Positions 1-7,888 of a stretch of DNA of 64,000 nt are shown here, one piece after another. Source of the stretch: an uncultured Azohydromonas sp. (GTDB lineage: Bacteria > Pseudomonadota > Gammaproteobacteria > Burkholderiales > Burkholderiaceae_C). Location of the stretch: assembly GCF_937926365.1 (NCBI RefSeq), contig NZ_CALAOH010000255.1, positions 1 through 64,000 of the forward strand, read 5' to 3'. How positions within the stretch are numbered: the stretch's first letter is position 1; every line of letters begins with the position of its first letter. The position numbers and the translations under genes are program-made. The notes under the pieces were generated by a model. It had not been told where the DNA came from. It was given only the letters and a program-made list of their open reading frames with translations, and searched no databases.

Positions 1-1080
1 AGGGCAGTCGCGCCGACGTGAGCTTCCTCGTGGGCCTGCTGCTGGACAAGTTCGCATGGCATCTGCCCCTTTATCGCCAGCACCAGCGCCTGCTCGACGC
101 AGGTTTCAAGCTCAGCCGTGGCTGGCTGACGCAGCTGGTGCAGCAGGCTGCGCAGCTGCTACAGCCGATCTACGAGGCGCAGTTCGAGTCCATCCGCATG
201 TCCCGGGTGAAGGCCATGGACGAGACGCCCATCAAGGCCGGACGTGTGGGGGCGGGCAAGATGCGCGCGGGTTACTTCTGGCCCGTGTACGGCGAACTCG
301 ACGAAGTGTGCTTCCCGTACTTCGAGTCCCGGCGTCACGAGCACGTGCAAGAGGCCCTGGGACTCGCTTGCGTGCCCGGTGCGGTGCTGCTATCTGATGG
401 GTACGAGGCTTACGCCCAGTATGCAAAGAAGACCGGTATCACCCATGCCCAGTGTTGGGTTCACTGCCGGCGCAACCTATTCGAAGCTCAGAACACGGAG
501 CCACAGGTAGCCTCCGAAGCCCTGCGCCAGATCGCCGCTCTCTACAAGATCGAAGAGGACATCCGCGAGAAGAAGCTCAGCGGCGAGGCCAAGCGGCTGC
601 ACCGTCTCACGCACAGCAAACCGCTGGTGGAGAAGTTCTTCGCCTGGGTGGACCAGCAGTTCGAGAGCCAAGGTTTCCTGCCCAGCAACCCGATCACCCA
701 GGCCCTGGCCTATGCACGCGAGCGACGCGATGGGTTGAAGGTGTTCCTGGGTGATCCCGATGTTCCGATGGATACGAACCATCTGGAAAGATCGTTGCGC
801 CCGGTACCGCTTGGACGCAGGAACTGGATGTTCTGCTGGACCGAGGTCGGGGCTCAACACGCCGGCATCGTGCAAAGCCTTATCGTGACGTGCCGGCTGC
901 ACGGCATCGACCCGTACACCTACCTCGTGGACGTGCTGCAGCGCGTAGGCCAGCATCCGGCCGCACGCGTGGCCGAGCTCACGCCACGGCTGTGGAAGCA
1001 GCACTTCGCAGCCAACCCGCTGCGCTCGACCTTGCACGGCCTGACCGTTTAGGCAAGAACGCCGCCGGGCGAGCGCTTAC
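1..1080 (+). mobile_element. IS66-family insertion sequence, right-hand part
   Basis: The window opens inside an IS66-type element. Its transposase ends at 1052, and the DNA then runs to GAGCGCTTAC at 1071-1080. The reverse complement of that stretch begins GTAAGCGCTC, the start typical of IS66-family terminal repeats, so I place the element end at 1080. The left end and the accessory tnpA/tnpB genes lie outside the window. The 8-bp target duplication expected for the family cannot be tested from one end. Confidence 0.8.
3..1052 (+). CDS. IS66-family transposase (TnpC type), 5' end outside window
   Basis: This is the DDE transposase of the IS66 element; the reading frame is open to the left edge, so the N-terminus (zinc-finger region) is missing. 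The conserved LPLYRQHQRL block is near the start. The acidic triad is visible as the Asp of KAMDETPIKAG, the Asp of LLSDGYEAYAQYA, and the Glu of TNHLERSLRPVPLGRRNW. The C-terminal LHGIDPYTYLVDVLQRV block is complete. A GTG at 18 is an internal valine, not the start. Nothing indicates inactivation of the visible part. Confidence 0.92.
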   Translation, partial: GSRADVSFLVGLLLDKFAWHLPLYRQHQRLLDAGFKLSRGWLTQLVQQAAQLLQPIYEAQFESIRMSRVKAMDETPIKAGRVGAGKMRAGYFWPVYGELDEVCFPYFESRRHEHVQEALGLACVPGAVLLSDGYEAYAQYAKKTGITHAQCWVHCRRNLFEAQNTEPQVASEALRQIAALYKIEEDIREKKLSGEAKRLHRLTHSKPLVEKFFAWVDQQFESQGFLPSNPITQALAYARERRDGLKVFLGDPDVPMDTNHLERSLRPVPLGRRNWMFCWTEVGAQHAGIVQSLIVTCRLHGIDPYTYLVDVLQRVGQHPAARVAELTPRLWKQHFAANPLRSTLHGLTV

Positions 1081-1145
1081 GTATGGCGCGACGATCAGGA
1101 TGAGAGACCGCATTGACTCAACAGTTCTGCTACCGGAGCTGACCC

Positions 1146-2952
1146 GTTGCCTCACGTAGTTTGCTACCCGCCGGGCTGTCCGGCGGGAGCGGAGCAACGT
1201 GAAGAAGCAGGTAAGCATGGCTACACGCAAAGAATTGATCCAAGCAGTGGGGGAGAGATACCGGGCAGCCTCGACAACGGACAAGACAAGGATCCTTGAC
1301 GAATTCGTCGAACTCGCGGGATACCACCGTAAACACGCGATTCGTGTGCTATCGCAGAAGCCCCCGGCAGCGACCTCGAAGGCACCTCGACAACGGGTGT
1401 ACGACGACGCCTTCCGCGAGAAGCTCATCGTGGTATGGGAGGCCAGCGACCGTTTGTGTGGCAAACGGCTCAAGGCCCTCATCCCGTCGTTGATCGAGGC
1501 CATGGAGCGGCACAGGCACTTATCCCTTGATCAATCGATGAAGCAGCAGCTACTACGAGTCAGCGCTGCCACGATCGATCGTCTGCTGTCTGAAGTTCGT
1601 GCAGGCTCCAATGGCGAGAGACGCCGGCGTAGCGGCATCGGCACAGCCATCCGGCGCAGCGTTCCAGTACGGACGTTCTCCGACTGGCGCGACCCACCGC
1701 CGGGCTATTTGGAAGTCGACATGGTTGAGCACTGCGGTCCAAAGACCGAGGGCGACTACGTTCGGACCTTGGTGCTCACCGACATCAACAGCGGTTGGAC
1801 GGAATGCCTGGCAATGCCAGTACGCAACCAGACCTTGATAGTCGAAGCGCTCAACGTGATGGAGGCCACGCTGCCCTTCAAGCTCCTCGGAATTGATACC
1901 GACAACGACACAGCCTTCATGAACCAGACCGTCTTCGATCACTGCAAGGAACGAGGCCTTGAGCAAACGCGATCTCGTCCCTACAGGAAGAACGACCAGG
2001 CCTGGGTCGAGCAGAAGAACGGCGCCATCGTGCGCCGCCTGGTGGGTTATGGACGGCTCAGCGGCTTGGCAGCGACATACGCCCTCGCCGAGCTCTATTC
2101 GGCATCGCGGCTGTACATCAACTTCTTCCAGCCCTCCTTCAAGCTCAAGGCCAAGACGCGCGACGGCGCGCGCGTGAGCAAGAAATACCACCCGCCTGCG
2201 ACGCCATGCGATCGACTGCTGGACTCGCCTGCGGTACCGGAGGACGTGAAAGCGAGGTTGAGAAAGCAATTTACCGAGTTGGACCCGGTGCGTTTGCTAC
2301 GAGACATGCGTACGGCGCAGCAGGTACTGCACGAGATGCTGTCACGTGGACCGCAAGATGAGCCTGCTGCTGCTGCTGCTTCTTCGCCGGCAGACGTGTC
2401 GGCGTTCCTGGCCGGCTTGTCGACCGCATGGAAGAGCGGCGAGGTCAACCCGATACGCGGCCGGCGTGGGCCATCTACTCCACGTTGGTGGAGATCTCGA
2501 GTCGATCCCTTCGAACATTCGTGGCCGGTGATTGAGGGCTGGCTGATCGAAAAACCGTCGTCCACAGCGCGCGAACTGATGGACCGGCTGGCCGCAGCAG
2601 TGCCCGAGGCGTACGCGAACAAGAAGCAACTTCGTACGCTGCAGCGCCGCATCAAAGCTTGGAGGGCGCAGCAGCTCAAGGAGCTGATCCTCGGAAAGCT
2701 CAAGAAGGACGCGCCCGAGTGCGCCTTGCCGTGATAGCGAATCGAGCCTGCACGGGGCCGGGCGCTTCGCACCCGGCAGGCTGATGACATGTGGACGATG
2801 CGCCTTCAGCGCACCGGGGCACGTCCGTGGACAACGCGTCGCGTTGACCACCGCCATGCCCCTTCGCCCACATGCCAACAGCCTCCACTACTACGAAGAA
2901 ATTCCCCGGAAACGACAAACAGTGATCCGGTAACATTCCTTCGTGAGGCAAC
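1146..2952. mobile_element. Complete IS with integrase-type transposase (IS481/ISNCY-like)
   Basis: The ends are an 11-bp perfect inverted repeat: GTTGCCTCACG at 1146-1156 and CGTGAGGCAAC at 2942-2952. They enclose one transposase gene and about 215 bp of non-coding DNA on its 3' side. No convincing target-site duplication flanks the pair, so the exact ends may differ by a few bases. The element lies next to the IS66 end and just beside a truncated SDR gene. Family assignment rests on the rve-type catalytic core and is not firm. Confidence 0.7.
1199..2734 (+). CDS. IS transposase with integrase (rve) catalytic core
   Basis: This protein of about 511 residues has an N-terminal helix-turn-helix region (LAGYHRKHAIRVL) and an RNase-H-like integrase core. 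The candidate DDE residues are Asp in YLEVDMVEHCG, Asp in LLGIDTDNDTAF, and Glu in RKNDQAWVEQKNG. The C-terminal third is basic. GTG at 1199 is preceded by GGAG at a 4-base gap and is used here; ATG at 1217 (MATRKEL) is the alternative. It is the only gene of the surrounding IS and appears intact. It could belong to IS481 or to an unclassified (ISNCY/IS1202-like) group. Confidence 0.85.
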   Translation: MKKQVSMATRKELIQAVGERYRAASTTDKTRILDEFVELAGYHRKHAIRVLSQKPPAATSKAPRQRVYDDAFREKLIVVWEASDRLCGKRLKALIPSLIEAMERHRHLSLDQSMKQQLLRVSAATIDRLLSEVRAGSNGERRRRSGIGTAIRRSVPVRTFSDWRDPPPGYLEVDMVEHCGPKTEGDYVRTLVLTDINSGWTECLAMPVRNQTLIVEALNVMEATLPFKLLGIDTDNDTAFMNQTVFDHCKERGLEQTRSRPYRKNDQAWVEQKNGAIVRRLVGYGRLSGLAATYALAELYSASRLYINFFQPSFKLKAKTRDGARVSKKYHPPATPCDRLLDSPAVPEDVKARLRKQFTELDPVRLLRDMRTAQQVLHEMLSRGPQDEPAAAAASSPADVSAFLAGLSTAWKSGEVNPIRGRRGPSTPRWWRSRVDPFEHSWPVIEGWLIEKPSSTARELMDRLAAAVPEAYANKKQLRTLQRRIKAWRAQQLKELILGKLKKDAPECALP

Positions 2953-2960
2953 ACGTGCTC

Positions 2961-3332
2961 TCATCCAGATTGACGCGCGGCAGCCGGTGTCACGTTGACA
3001 TCGAACGCGAAGTCCCAGTCGGCGTCCGTCAACGAGTCGATTGGTCCGCCGCGCGAGACACCGACCATGTTGACCAGGCCGTCCAGTTGCGGAAGGCCTT
3101 GCAGGCGCTGCAGCACCTGCGCCGGCACGTCCGCACTGCGGACGTCGCATGGCAGCGCAGTGAAGCGCGCACCGATCTGGCCGCATAGGTCGTTCAGGGC
3201 CGCACCATCCTGGTCAAGGCCCAGCACGTGCCAGCCGCGTTCAGCAAGCACTCGAGCAGTGACGCTGCCCATGCCCCCTGCTGCGCCAGTCAGGACCACC
3301 GTGTGAATTGGATGCGAAGGATGAGTAGTCAT
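2961..3332 (-). pseudogene. Short-chain dehydrogenase/reductase, N-terminal fragment
   Basis: The first 110 or so residues are a clear SDR Rossmann fold: the cofactor motif TGAAGGMG near residue 15, the acidic residue after beta-2 (VLGLDQDG), CDVRSADV, and VNMVGVS in place of the usual NNAG. The family match stops at FDVNVT, before the catalytic Ser-Tyr-Lys, and the frame ends 8 codons later. The start ATG overlaps the stop of the upstream TPR-like gene (ATGA), so the two were translationally coupled. The truncation lies about 30 bases from the neighbouring IS. The fragment cannot be an active dehydrogenase. Confidence 0.8.
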
Positions 3333-4567
3333 ATGAAGAAAAGACTGTCCAGCGACTCGAGCTGTTCGAGATCGCTTGGAAGGGACAACAGTTCGATAAA
3401 GCCATTGGTCGTTGCCAATGGCAGGGTGGCCAGCGTCTCGTCCAGTACACCAGGGCAGCGTGGCGGGGGCAGTTCGGGCATCCGCATCAGGCGCAGTACC
3501 GCCTCGCGTGCCGCCAGCCACGGTTCGGCGTCACCGCAGACCCGGTGCAACCAAAGCGCAGCCCAGCAGTACTCCATGGGCAAGCAGCCGTTTGCGAAGA
3601 TCTGCATGGCGTCCCTCAGCTGCTCCCCCACCGTGGCAAGCTCAGCTCCATCGGGCTTCATTTGGAACCGGGCACGGGCCAGGCCAAGCTGCCAGAAGCC
3701 CCGGGCTACTGCAGGGGCGGCTTGATCCAACGACAAGCTCTCCTGAAGTCTCATTGTCTTGTCGACGGGCGACTGGGCATCCAGGGCGACGAACTGCAGC
3801 CGGGCCAGCGCATGCCACTGGCTTGCAACGTCGCCCTGATCCCGCGCCATGTGAAAGCTCATCATCAGCGCTGACTCTGCCCGCAACGGCTCACCGAGCC
3901 GTCTGAGCGCGCTGCCCATGTAGTTGAGCTGCCGGGCACGCTGCCCACTCCCAGCGGGCAGTAGGTGGTAGGCCATGTCCAAGCAGCTGAAACCGTGGCT
4001 TGCCTGCCCTGCGCGCAGCAGCAGCTCACCCAATGCGCCATAGGCCTTGAAGCACAACGACTCGTCGCCGATGCAGCGAGCGACCGCTGCAGCATGAAGC
4101 AGCCAGCCCCGTGCGCTGGACCAGTGGCCGCTGCGTGTGTGCGTCTTGCCCAGCCCCAGGGCCGCATTGGCAGCCTCGGTACACCAGACCGTCTCACCTG
4201 GCTTGGCAACGGCCTCCCATGCCTGAAGGAAGAGCGACTGCGCTGCAGGAAACTCGGCAGCGTCGTATTGCAGCCATCCTTGCCACAACGCCTTCACTCC
4301 CGCAGGTAGCGCGGCTGAATCCAGAGCCGCTGGAACAGGGGCATGGAGCCTCAGTCCTATCCAACAGCTCAGCTGCGGGTGCTCGAGCGCGGCAGGAGAG
4401 TTCAGCCAGTCCCGGCTGAAAGACTCGAGTCCCCGCTGCAGTCGGTTCGCGTGTCGCGCTTGCAGTTCAAGGCGGTCCCAGACCATCAGTTCGTCTATGG
4501 AGGAATCCCCGCAAGACGGGGCGACATGGGGAGGGGGCGAAGGCTCGTTCATCGACACGGCAAGCAT
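3329..4567 (-). CDS. TPR-like helical-repeat protein, function unknown
   Basis: This protein of 412 residues is rich in Ala, Leu, Trp and Cys, with repeated helix pairs resembling tetratricopeptide repeats (for example ARQLNYMGSALRRLGEPLRA and SLCFKAYGALGELLLRAGQA). There is no signal peptide, membrane segment or catalytic motif that I recognise. ATG at 4567 is used; ATG at 4552 (MNEPSPPP) is equally possible. The stop overlaps the start of the truncated SDR gene, suggesting an old two-gene operon in which it served as a partner or scaffold of the reductase. Upstream DNA is relatively AT-rich and may hold the promoter. Confidence 0.7.
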   Translation of the reverse strand: MLAVSMNEPSPPPHVAPSCGDSSIDELMVWDRLELQARHANRLQRGLESFSRDWLNSPAALEHPQLSCWIGLRLHAPVPAALDSAALPAGVKALWQGWLQYDAAEFPAAQSLFLQAWEAVAKPGETVWCTEAANAALGLGKTHTRSGHWSSARGWLLHAAAVARCIGDESLCFKAYGALGELLLRAGQASHGFSCLDMAYHLLPAGSGQRARQLNYMGSALRRLGEPLRAESALMMSFHMARDQGDVASQWHALARLQFVALDAQSPVDKTMRLQESLSLDQAAPAVARGFWQLGLARARFQMKPDGAELATVGEQLRDAMQIFANGCLPMEYCWAALWLHRVCGDAEPWLAAREAVLRLMRMPELPPPRCPGVLDETLATLPLATTNGFIELLSLPSDLEQLESLDSLFFI

Positions 4568-4706
4568 GATGTAAACAATCGTATCTCATGCGTGCCCTGT
4601 CGTTCCGAGCAGCGCGCCTCCTGTGTCTGGCCCAGGATAAGCGGGCCGGCGCATGGTCCGCGCCTGCTGGCCCCGCCCGTTCTGCGAACACAGCCTCGTC
4701 CGCAGG

Positions 4707-4886
4707 TCAGTCCTTGAGGCGGAAGACCGAGTTTGGGAAGCTTTCGCGTCGGATGTCGGACAGGGTATCGCCGTCCGGATCGACGACCTTGGCAACGAGG
4801 TCGAATGCGGCTTCGACCGGCTGCAGCGGCAAGGTGACGATCTCGGCAACGGTGTCGACGAAGACGCGTTCGAGGAAGTCAAACAT
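4707..4886 (-). CDS. Small acidic protein, 59 residues, unknown
   Basis: The gene starts at ATG 4886 with a strong ribosome site (GAGAGGG, 6 bases upstream). It encodes MFDFLERVFVDTVAEIV followed by an amphipathic helix and the tail NSVFRLKD. The family is not recognised; similar short phage or plasmid proteins exist, but I cannot name one. The palindrome GCAACGTTGC lies 72 bp upstream, and the same palindrome lies at matching distances upstream of csx16 and cas2. It may therefore share regulation with the CRISPR genes. The longer reading from 5036 lacks a ribosome site. Confidence 0.6.
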   Translation of the reverse strand: MFDFLERVFVDTVAEIVTLPLQPVEAAFDLVAKVVDPDGDTLSDIRRESFPNSVFRLKD

Positions 4887-4950
4887 GGGCGTTTCCCTCT
4901 CGGATGAAGTGATGACGGTCTGATTCTTGCCGCGTCTTTGCACGATCAGT

Positions 4951-4972
4951 CGACAGCGCAACGTTGCTGTCG
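4951..4972. promoter_or_regulatory. Palindrome CGACAG..CAACGTTG.CTGTCG upstream of small gene
   Basis: GCAACGTTGC at 4958-4967 is a perfect 10-bp palindrome flanked by further complementary arms, CGACAG and CTGTCG, with a 2-base offset. It lies 72 bp upstream of the leftward start at 4886. Confidence 0.5.
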
Positions 4973-5282
4973 TTTGGCTGCCGGACAGGTGCATGCCTGG
5001 CCTTGCACCCGATGCATGCCCCGGCCTGCACGCCATGGTGCTGGAGCCGGGGGCAGACCGCCGAAGCGATACATCCTCGAATCACGGTTCTGTAGTCGGT
5101 CGTGAGCGGCAGTGCAAGAGCAGGCGGCAGAGTAGGCGCGGCCGCTCGCATTGCAAGGCGACAGCTGGTTGAGGCCTACACAGGCTGGTTGCCTGAACAC
5201 TCTGGAATCCCACAACCAGCCGCTTTCCCAAGTCCCATGTGCCCAGTGTTGGGCGCGCCGGCCGCCGAACGACAGCATGCCG

Positions 5283-5296
5283 TGGCAACGTTGCCA
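5283..5296. promoter_or_regulatory. 14-bp palindrome TGGCAACGTTGCCA upstream of csx16
   Basis: This is a perfect palindrome 68 bp upstream of the csx16 start at 5364. Its core matches the palindromes at 4958 and 6076, so it is a candidate operator for a shared regulator. Confidence 0.55.
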
Positions 5297-5363
5297 GCCT
5301 CTCTGTTCAGCATGGCTGGCAGCGACAGTGCAGCCCGACACAACAACAGGAGAGTGACCGAAC

Positions 5364-5783
5364 ATGTCCCGTGCCCCCTTTGCCGCTGCCGCTGCCGCTG
5401 CCACTGACACCTGGAATGCGCAAAGCGCCTGCCCCGATTCGCACTGGTACGGCAGGCCTGGTCCGGCGTCGAAGACGTGGATCGTGACGCGTCATCCCGG
5501 CGCACAGCAGTGGCTGCGCTCGCAGGGCTGGGAAGGGACGCTGGTGCCGCACCTGGAGCCCCGTGTGCTGCAGCCGGGCGACTGTGTCATTGGCACCGTG
5601 CCGCTGCACTTGGCCGCCATCGTCTGTACGGTCGGTGCGCGCTATCTTCACCTGACCATGGAAGTCCCGCCCGAGTTGCGCGGCCGCGAGCTCACGCCAG
5701 AGCAGATGGCGCAATGCGGGGCTCGGCTGGAGGCGTTCCTGGTGCGCCGCTTGCCGACCCCGACGTCGCCGCAGGCTCGGTGA
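5364..5783 (+). CDS. csx16: CRISPR-associated protein Csx16 (probable ring nuclease), copy 1
   Basis: The core from residue 37 matches the Csx16 (VVA1548) family: WIVTRHPGAQQW, then LQPGDCVIGTVPLHLAA, then LRGRELTPEQMAQCGARLE. Csx16 accompanies type III CRISPR systems, and recent work groups it with ring nucleases that degrade cyclic tetra-adenylate; I infer that role here. The first 36 residues, including a run of alanines, are extra compared with the second copy at 20369, so the true start could lie further in. AGGAG lies 12 bases before the ATG. The gene stands alone upstream of the adaptation genes and carries its own palindrome-bearing promoter region. Confidence 0.85.
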   Translation: MSRAPFAAAAAAATDTWNAQSACPDSHWYGRPGPASKTWIVTRHPGAQQWLRSQGWEGTLVPHLEPRVLQPGDCVIGTVPLHLAAIVCTVGARYLHLTMEVPPELRGRELTPEQMAQCGARLEAFLVRRLPTPTSPQAR

Positions 5784-6148
5784 AAACCACGCCGGGCGGC
5801 GTTGGCAGGGGCCTGGCTGGGATGAGGCAATGCGGCTGCTGCGCCAGGGTGCTGAACTCGAAGCGCATCGAAGCGTTTCGTGATGCTGTGCGTGGGCAAG
5901 CTGCTTCGGGCTTCGCCCTGCGCGCCTTGTCGCGCCTCAAAGACTTTGCACGACTCCCTGGGGCATCACCCGCCGCGGCACCTGAAGGCCGGTACGGCAT
6001 CAGTTTCCCTTGCGGACCGAGTCGCTGTCGCCATTACGGTCAGCGATGAGAATTCCAACACTGCAGGTTGCAGTGGCAACGTTGCGGATGTGGCTACCAG
6101 CGGTGTGTCACGGGCAAGCTGGTGGAACCTTCACCACACAAGGCCGCC
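5784..6148. other. Intergenic region before cas2, no gene seen
   Basis: These 365 bases contain short open frames without recognisable products. The only structured element I see is the GCAACGTTGC palindrome at 6076-6085 near the right end. The promoter of cas2-cas1-cas2 is expected here. Confidence 0.55.
6075..6085. promoter_or_regulatory. Palindrome GGCAACGTTGC upstream of the adaptation genes
   Basis: The perfect 10-bp core at 6076-6085 ends 63 bp before the first cas2 start. It is the third copy of the motif in 1.1 kb. Confidence 0.5.
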
Positions 6149-6436
6149 ATGACTCAACGCCATCTGTACCTCGCCGCCTACGACAGCTCCGATGCCCGAC
6201 GCCGCGCCACCATGCTGCGGCTGCTGCGTGGATTCACATGTGGCGGACAGAAGTCGGCTTACGAGGTCGAGCTCAGCCCGACCGAACGGCGTGAACTGCT
6301 GTGCATCGTGGCTGGGTCGATCGACTCGCAGAAGGACCGCTTCCTCCTGGCACGGCTCGACCCGCGCGGCGCCATCCTGACGGCGGGGCGCGGCGCGGAG
6401 TCCAGTGAACGGAGCGGCTGCATCTACCTGGGTTGA
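6149..6436 (+). CDS. cas2: Cas2, copy 1 (spacer acquisition)
   Basis: This 95-residue protein has the Cas2 ferredoxin-like opening HLYLAAYDSSDARRRATMLR, with the conserved Asp of the first strand (AAYDSS) at residue 12. Later DRFLLARLDPR is the usual RLDxR segment, and GCIYLG ends it. Cas2 forms the dimer core of the Cas1-Cas2 integrase. The gene overlaps no other start but ends only 16 bases before cas1. It is quite different in sequence from the second cas2 at 7489, so this is not a recent duplication. Confidence 0.9.
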   Translation: MTQRHLYLAAYDSSDARRRATMLRLLRGFTCGGQKSAYEVELSPTERRELLCIVAGSIDSQKDRFLLARLDPRGAILTAGRGAESSERSGCIYLG

Positions 6437-6452
6437 AGAGGAGAAGAACCGT

Positions 6453-7457
6453 ATGGGACTGCTTGTACTGGATCGGCGCGACATGGCGTTGCGCCTGGAT
6501 GGCGAGGCTGCTGCCGTCTACGAGGGCGGACGACGCGCGGGCAGTGTGCCGCTGAAGCTGGTGGACCAACTCGTGGTTCAGGGCAGCGGCATCGTCGTGG
6601 AGGCCTCGGTGCTTGGTCGTGTCGCCGAGCAAGGCGGAATGGGCGTCGTACTTTCGGGCCGCTACGGCCGGCGCGTGGCCTGGGTGCTGGGCCCAAGCCA
6701 TCACGATGTCACGGCGCGGCTGGCGCAGGCACGCGCGGTGACGGACCCGCCGCAGGTGGACGCCTGGGCACTGCGCGTGGTGCTGGGCAAGCTGCGCCAC
6801 CAGCACCGCTTCCTGTGCCGCGCGCTTGCGCTGCGGCCCGATGCGCACAAGCCGTTGCACGACGCGCTGCGGCGCCTGGAAGCCGCGCTTGCGCAACTCG
6901 ACGCAAAGCAGGCCACCGTGTGCAACCCCGGCGCAGCGGCACTGCGCGGCATCGAGGGCGCTGCCGCTGCAGCCTATTTCGATGGCTACGGTTCGCTGTT
7001 CCCGCCGGCACTGGGTTTCAACGGCCGCAACCGGCGTCCGCCGCGCGATCCGGTCAACGCTTGCCTGTCGCTGGCCTACACGCTGCTGCACGCGCAGGCG
7101 GTTCAGGCGTGCCAGTGCGCAGGCCTGGATCCGTTGCTGGGCCTGTACCACCGGCCTGCACACGGGCGTGCCTCCTTGGCCAGCGACCTCATCGAGCCGA
7201 TGCGCCCGCTGGTGGACGAGTGGGTATGGCGCCTCGTGCGCGACGGCTTGGTGCGGCCGGAGGATTTTCGCCACGAGGGCGACGCCTGCCTGTTGGGCAA
7301 GAGTGGGCGCGAACGCTTCTACCCCGCCTATGGCCAAGTGCGTCGCAAGGCCGCGCGCTGGCTGCGCTGGACCTGTGCGGACCTCGTTCGGCAATGGCGC
7401 CGGCAGGGCTGCGCGCTGTTGCCTGAGGACGGTGTGCCGGGCATCGAGGACGACTGA
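6453..7457 (+). CDS. cas1: Cas1 integrase
   Basis: This 334-residue protein inserts new spacers into the array as Cas1-Cas2. The metal-binding residues are visible: Glu168 in RGIEGAAAAAYF, a His in LYHRPAHGRASL (233 or 237), and the acidic SDLIEPMRP motif (Asp245/Glu248). The NGRNRRPPRDPVNACLS segment is characteristic. ATG 6453 follows GAGGAGAAG at good spacing; the frame could extend to 6405 but that would overlap cas2. No reverse-transcriptase or Cas4/Cas6 domain is fused. It is flanked by two unlike cas2 genes and reads straight into the CRISPR leader. Confidence 0.95.
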   Translation: MGLLVLDRRDMALRLDGEAAAVYEGGRRAGSVPLKLVDQLVVQGSGIVVEASVLGRVAEQGGMGVVLSGRYGRRVAWVLGPSHHDVTARLAQARAVTDPPQVDAWALRVVLGKLRHQHRFLCRALALRPDAHKPLHDALRRLEAALAQLDAKQATVCNPGAAALRGIEGAAAAAYFDGYGSLFPPALGFNGRNRRPPRDPVNACLSLAYTLLHAQAVQACQCAGLDPLLGLYHRPAHGRASLASDLIEPMRPLVDEWVWRLVRDGLVRPEDFRHEGDACLLGKSGRERFYPAYGQVRRKAARWLRWTCADLVRQWRRQGCALLPEDGVPGIEDD

Positions 7458-7488
7458 CAGGGTAGGCCATGATGCAGAAGGAGGACAC

Positions 7489-7770
7489 ATGACGCACGAA
7501 GTCAAGGAGTGGCTGGTGGCCTACGACATCGGCGAGCGGCGCCGGCTGCTCAAGGTGCACCGCCACCTTGCCGGCTGTGCGCTTCACGTGCAGAAATCGG
7601 TGTTTCTTGCCCGTCTCGACGGCCGGCAGGCGCAGAAGCTTTTCGAGGAGCTCAAGGTGCTGGTCGACGAGGGGGCGGACGATCTGCGGCTCTACAGGCT
7701 GCCCGCGCGGCCCGGCATCGTCAGCCTCGGGCAAGGCACGCTGGAGGAGAATGGCCTCTTCGTGCCATGA
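7489..7770 (+). CDS. cas2: Cas2, copy 2
   Basis: This 93-residue Cas2 begins EVKEWLVAYDIGERRRLLKV with the conserved Asp (VAYDIG) and contains VQKSVFLARLD and LRLYRLP, the usual strand pattern of the family. An excellent ribosome site (GGAGG, 5 bases before the ATG) fixes the start at 7489. It is 31 bases downstream of cas1 and 118 bases before the first repeat. This copy resembles the mainstream Cas2 type more than copy 1. Which copy pairs with Cas1 cannot be told from sequence. Confidence 0.92.
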   Translation: MTHEVKEWLVAYDIGERRRLLKVHRHLAGCALHVQKSVFLARLDGRQAQKLFEELKVLVDEGADDLRLYRLPARPGIVSLGQGTLEENGLFVP

Positions 7771-7888
7771 GGGTCCGCCATGCCGCCGCAGCGACGAGTC
7801 CTTGCGGGAGACAGCTCCCGCGGTCGACCGAAAAGTTGTGAAGGGCCCCGCCAAGCCCTTGTCGCTGCTATCATTTTCGACGCGAGCA
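7771..7888 (+). promoter_or_regulatory. CRISPR leader
   Basis: This is the non-coding stretch between cas2 and the first perfect repeat. The opposite end of the array carries the degenerate repeat, which places the leader here. AAGGGCCCC followed by GCCAAGCCCTTGT at 7841-7862 recurs (18 of 22 bases) at the same distance before the relic array at 27079, which marks it as leader sequence rather than chance. Confidence 0.75.

Larger units (their letters stand above)
4887..5363. other. Divergent intergenic region, no gene seen
   Basis: These 477 bases separate the 59-residue gene (leftward) from csx16 (rightward). Open frames on both strands show no family resemblance or ribosome sites. The region contains two copies of the GCAACGTTGC palindrome and probably the two divergent promoters. 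Confidence 0.6.

Noticed and set aside
4180..4200. AGACCGTCT core similar to the parS-like palindromes
   Set aside because: It lies inside the TPR-like gene and lacks the outer TA or CTA arms; cores like this also occur in the IS transposase, so it is not a site.
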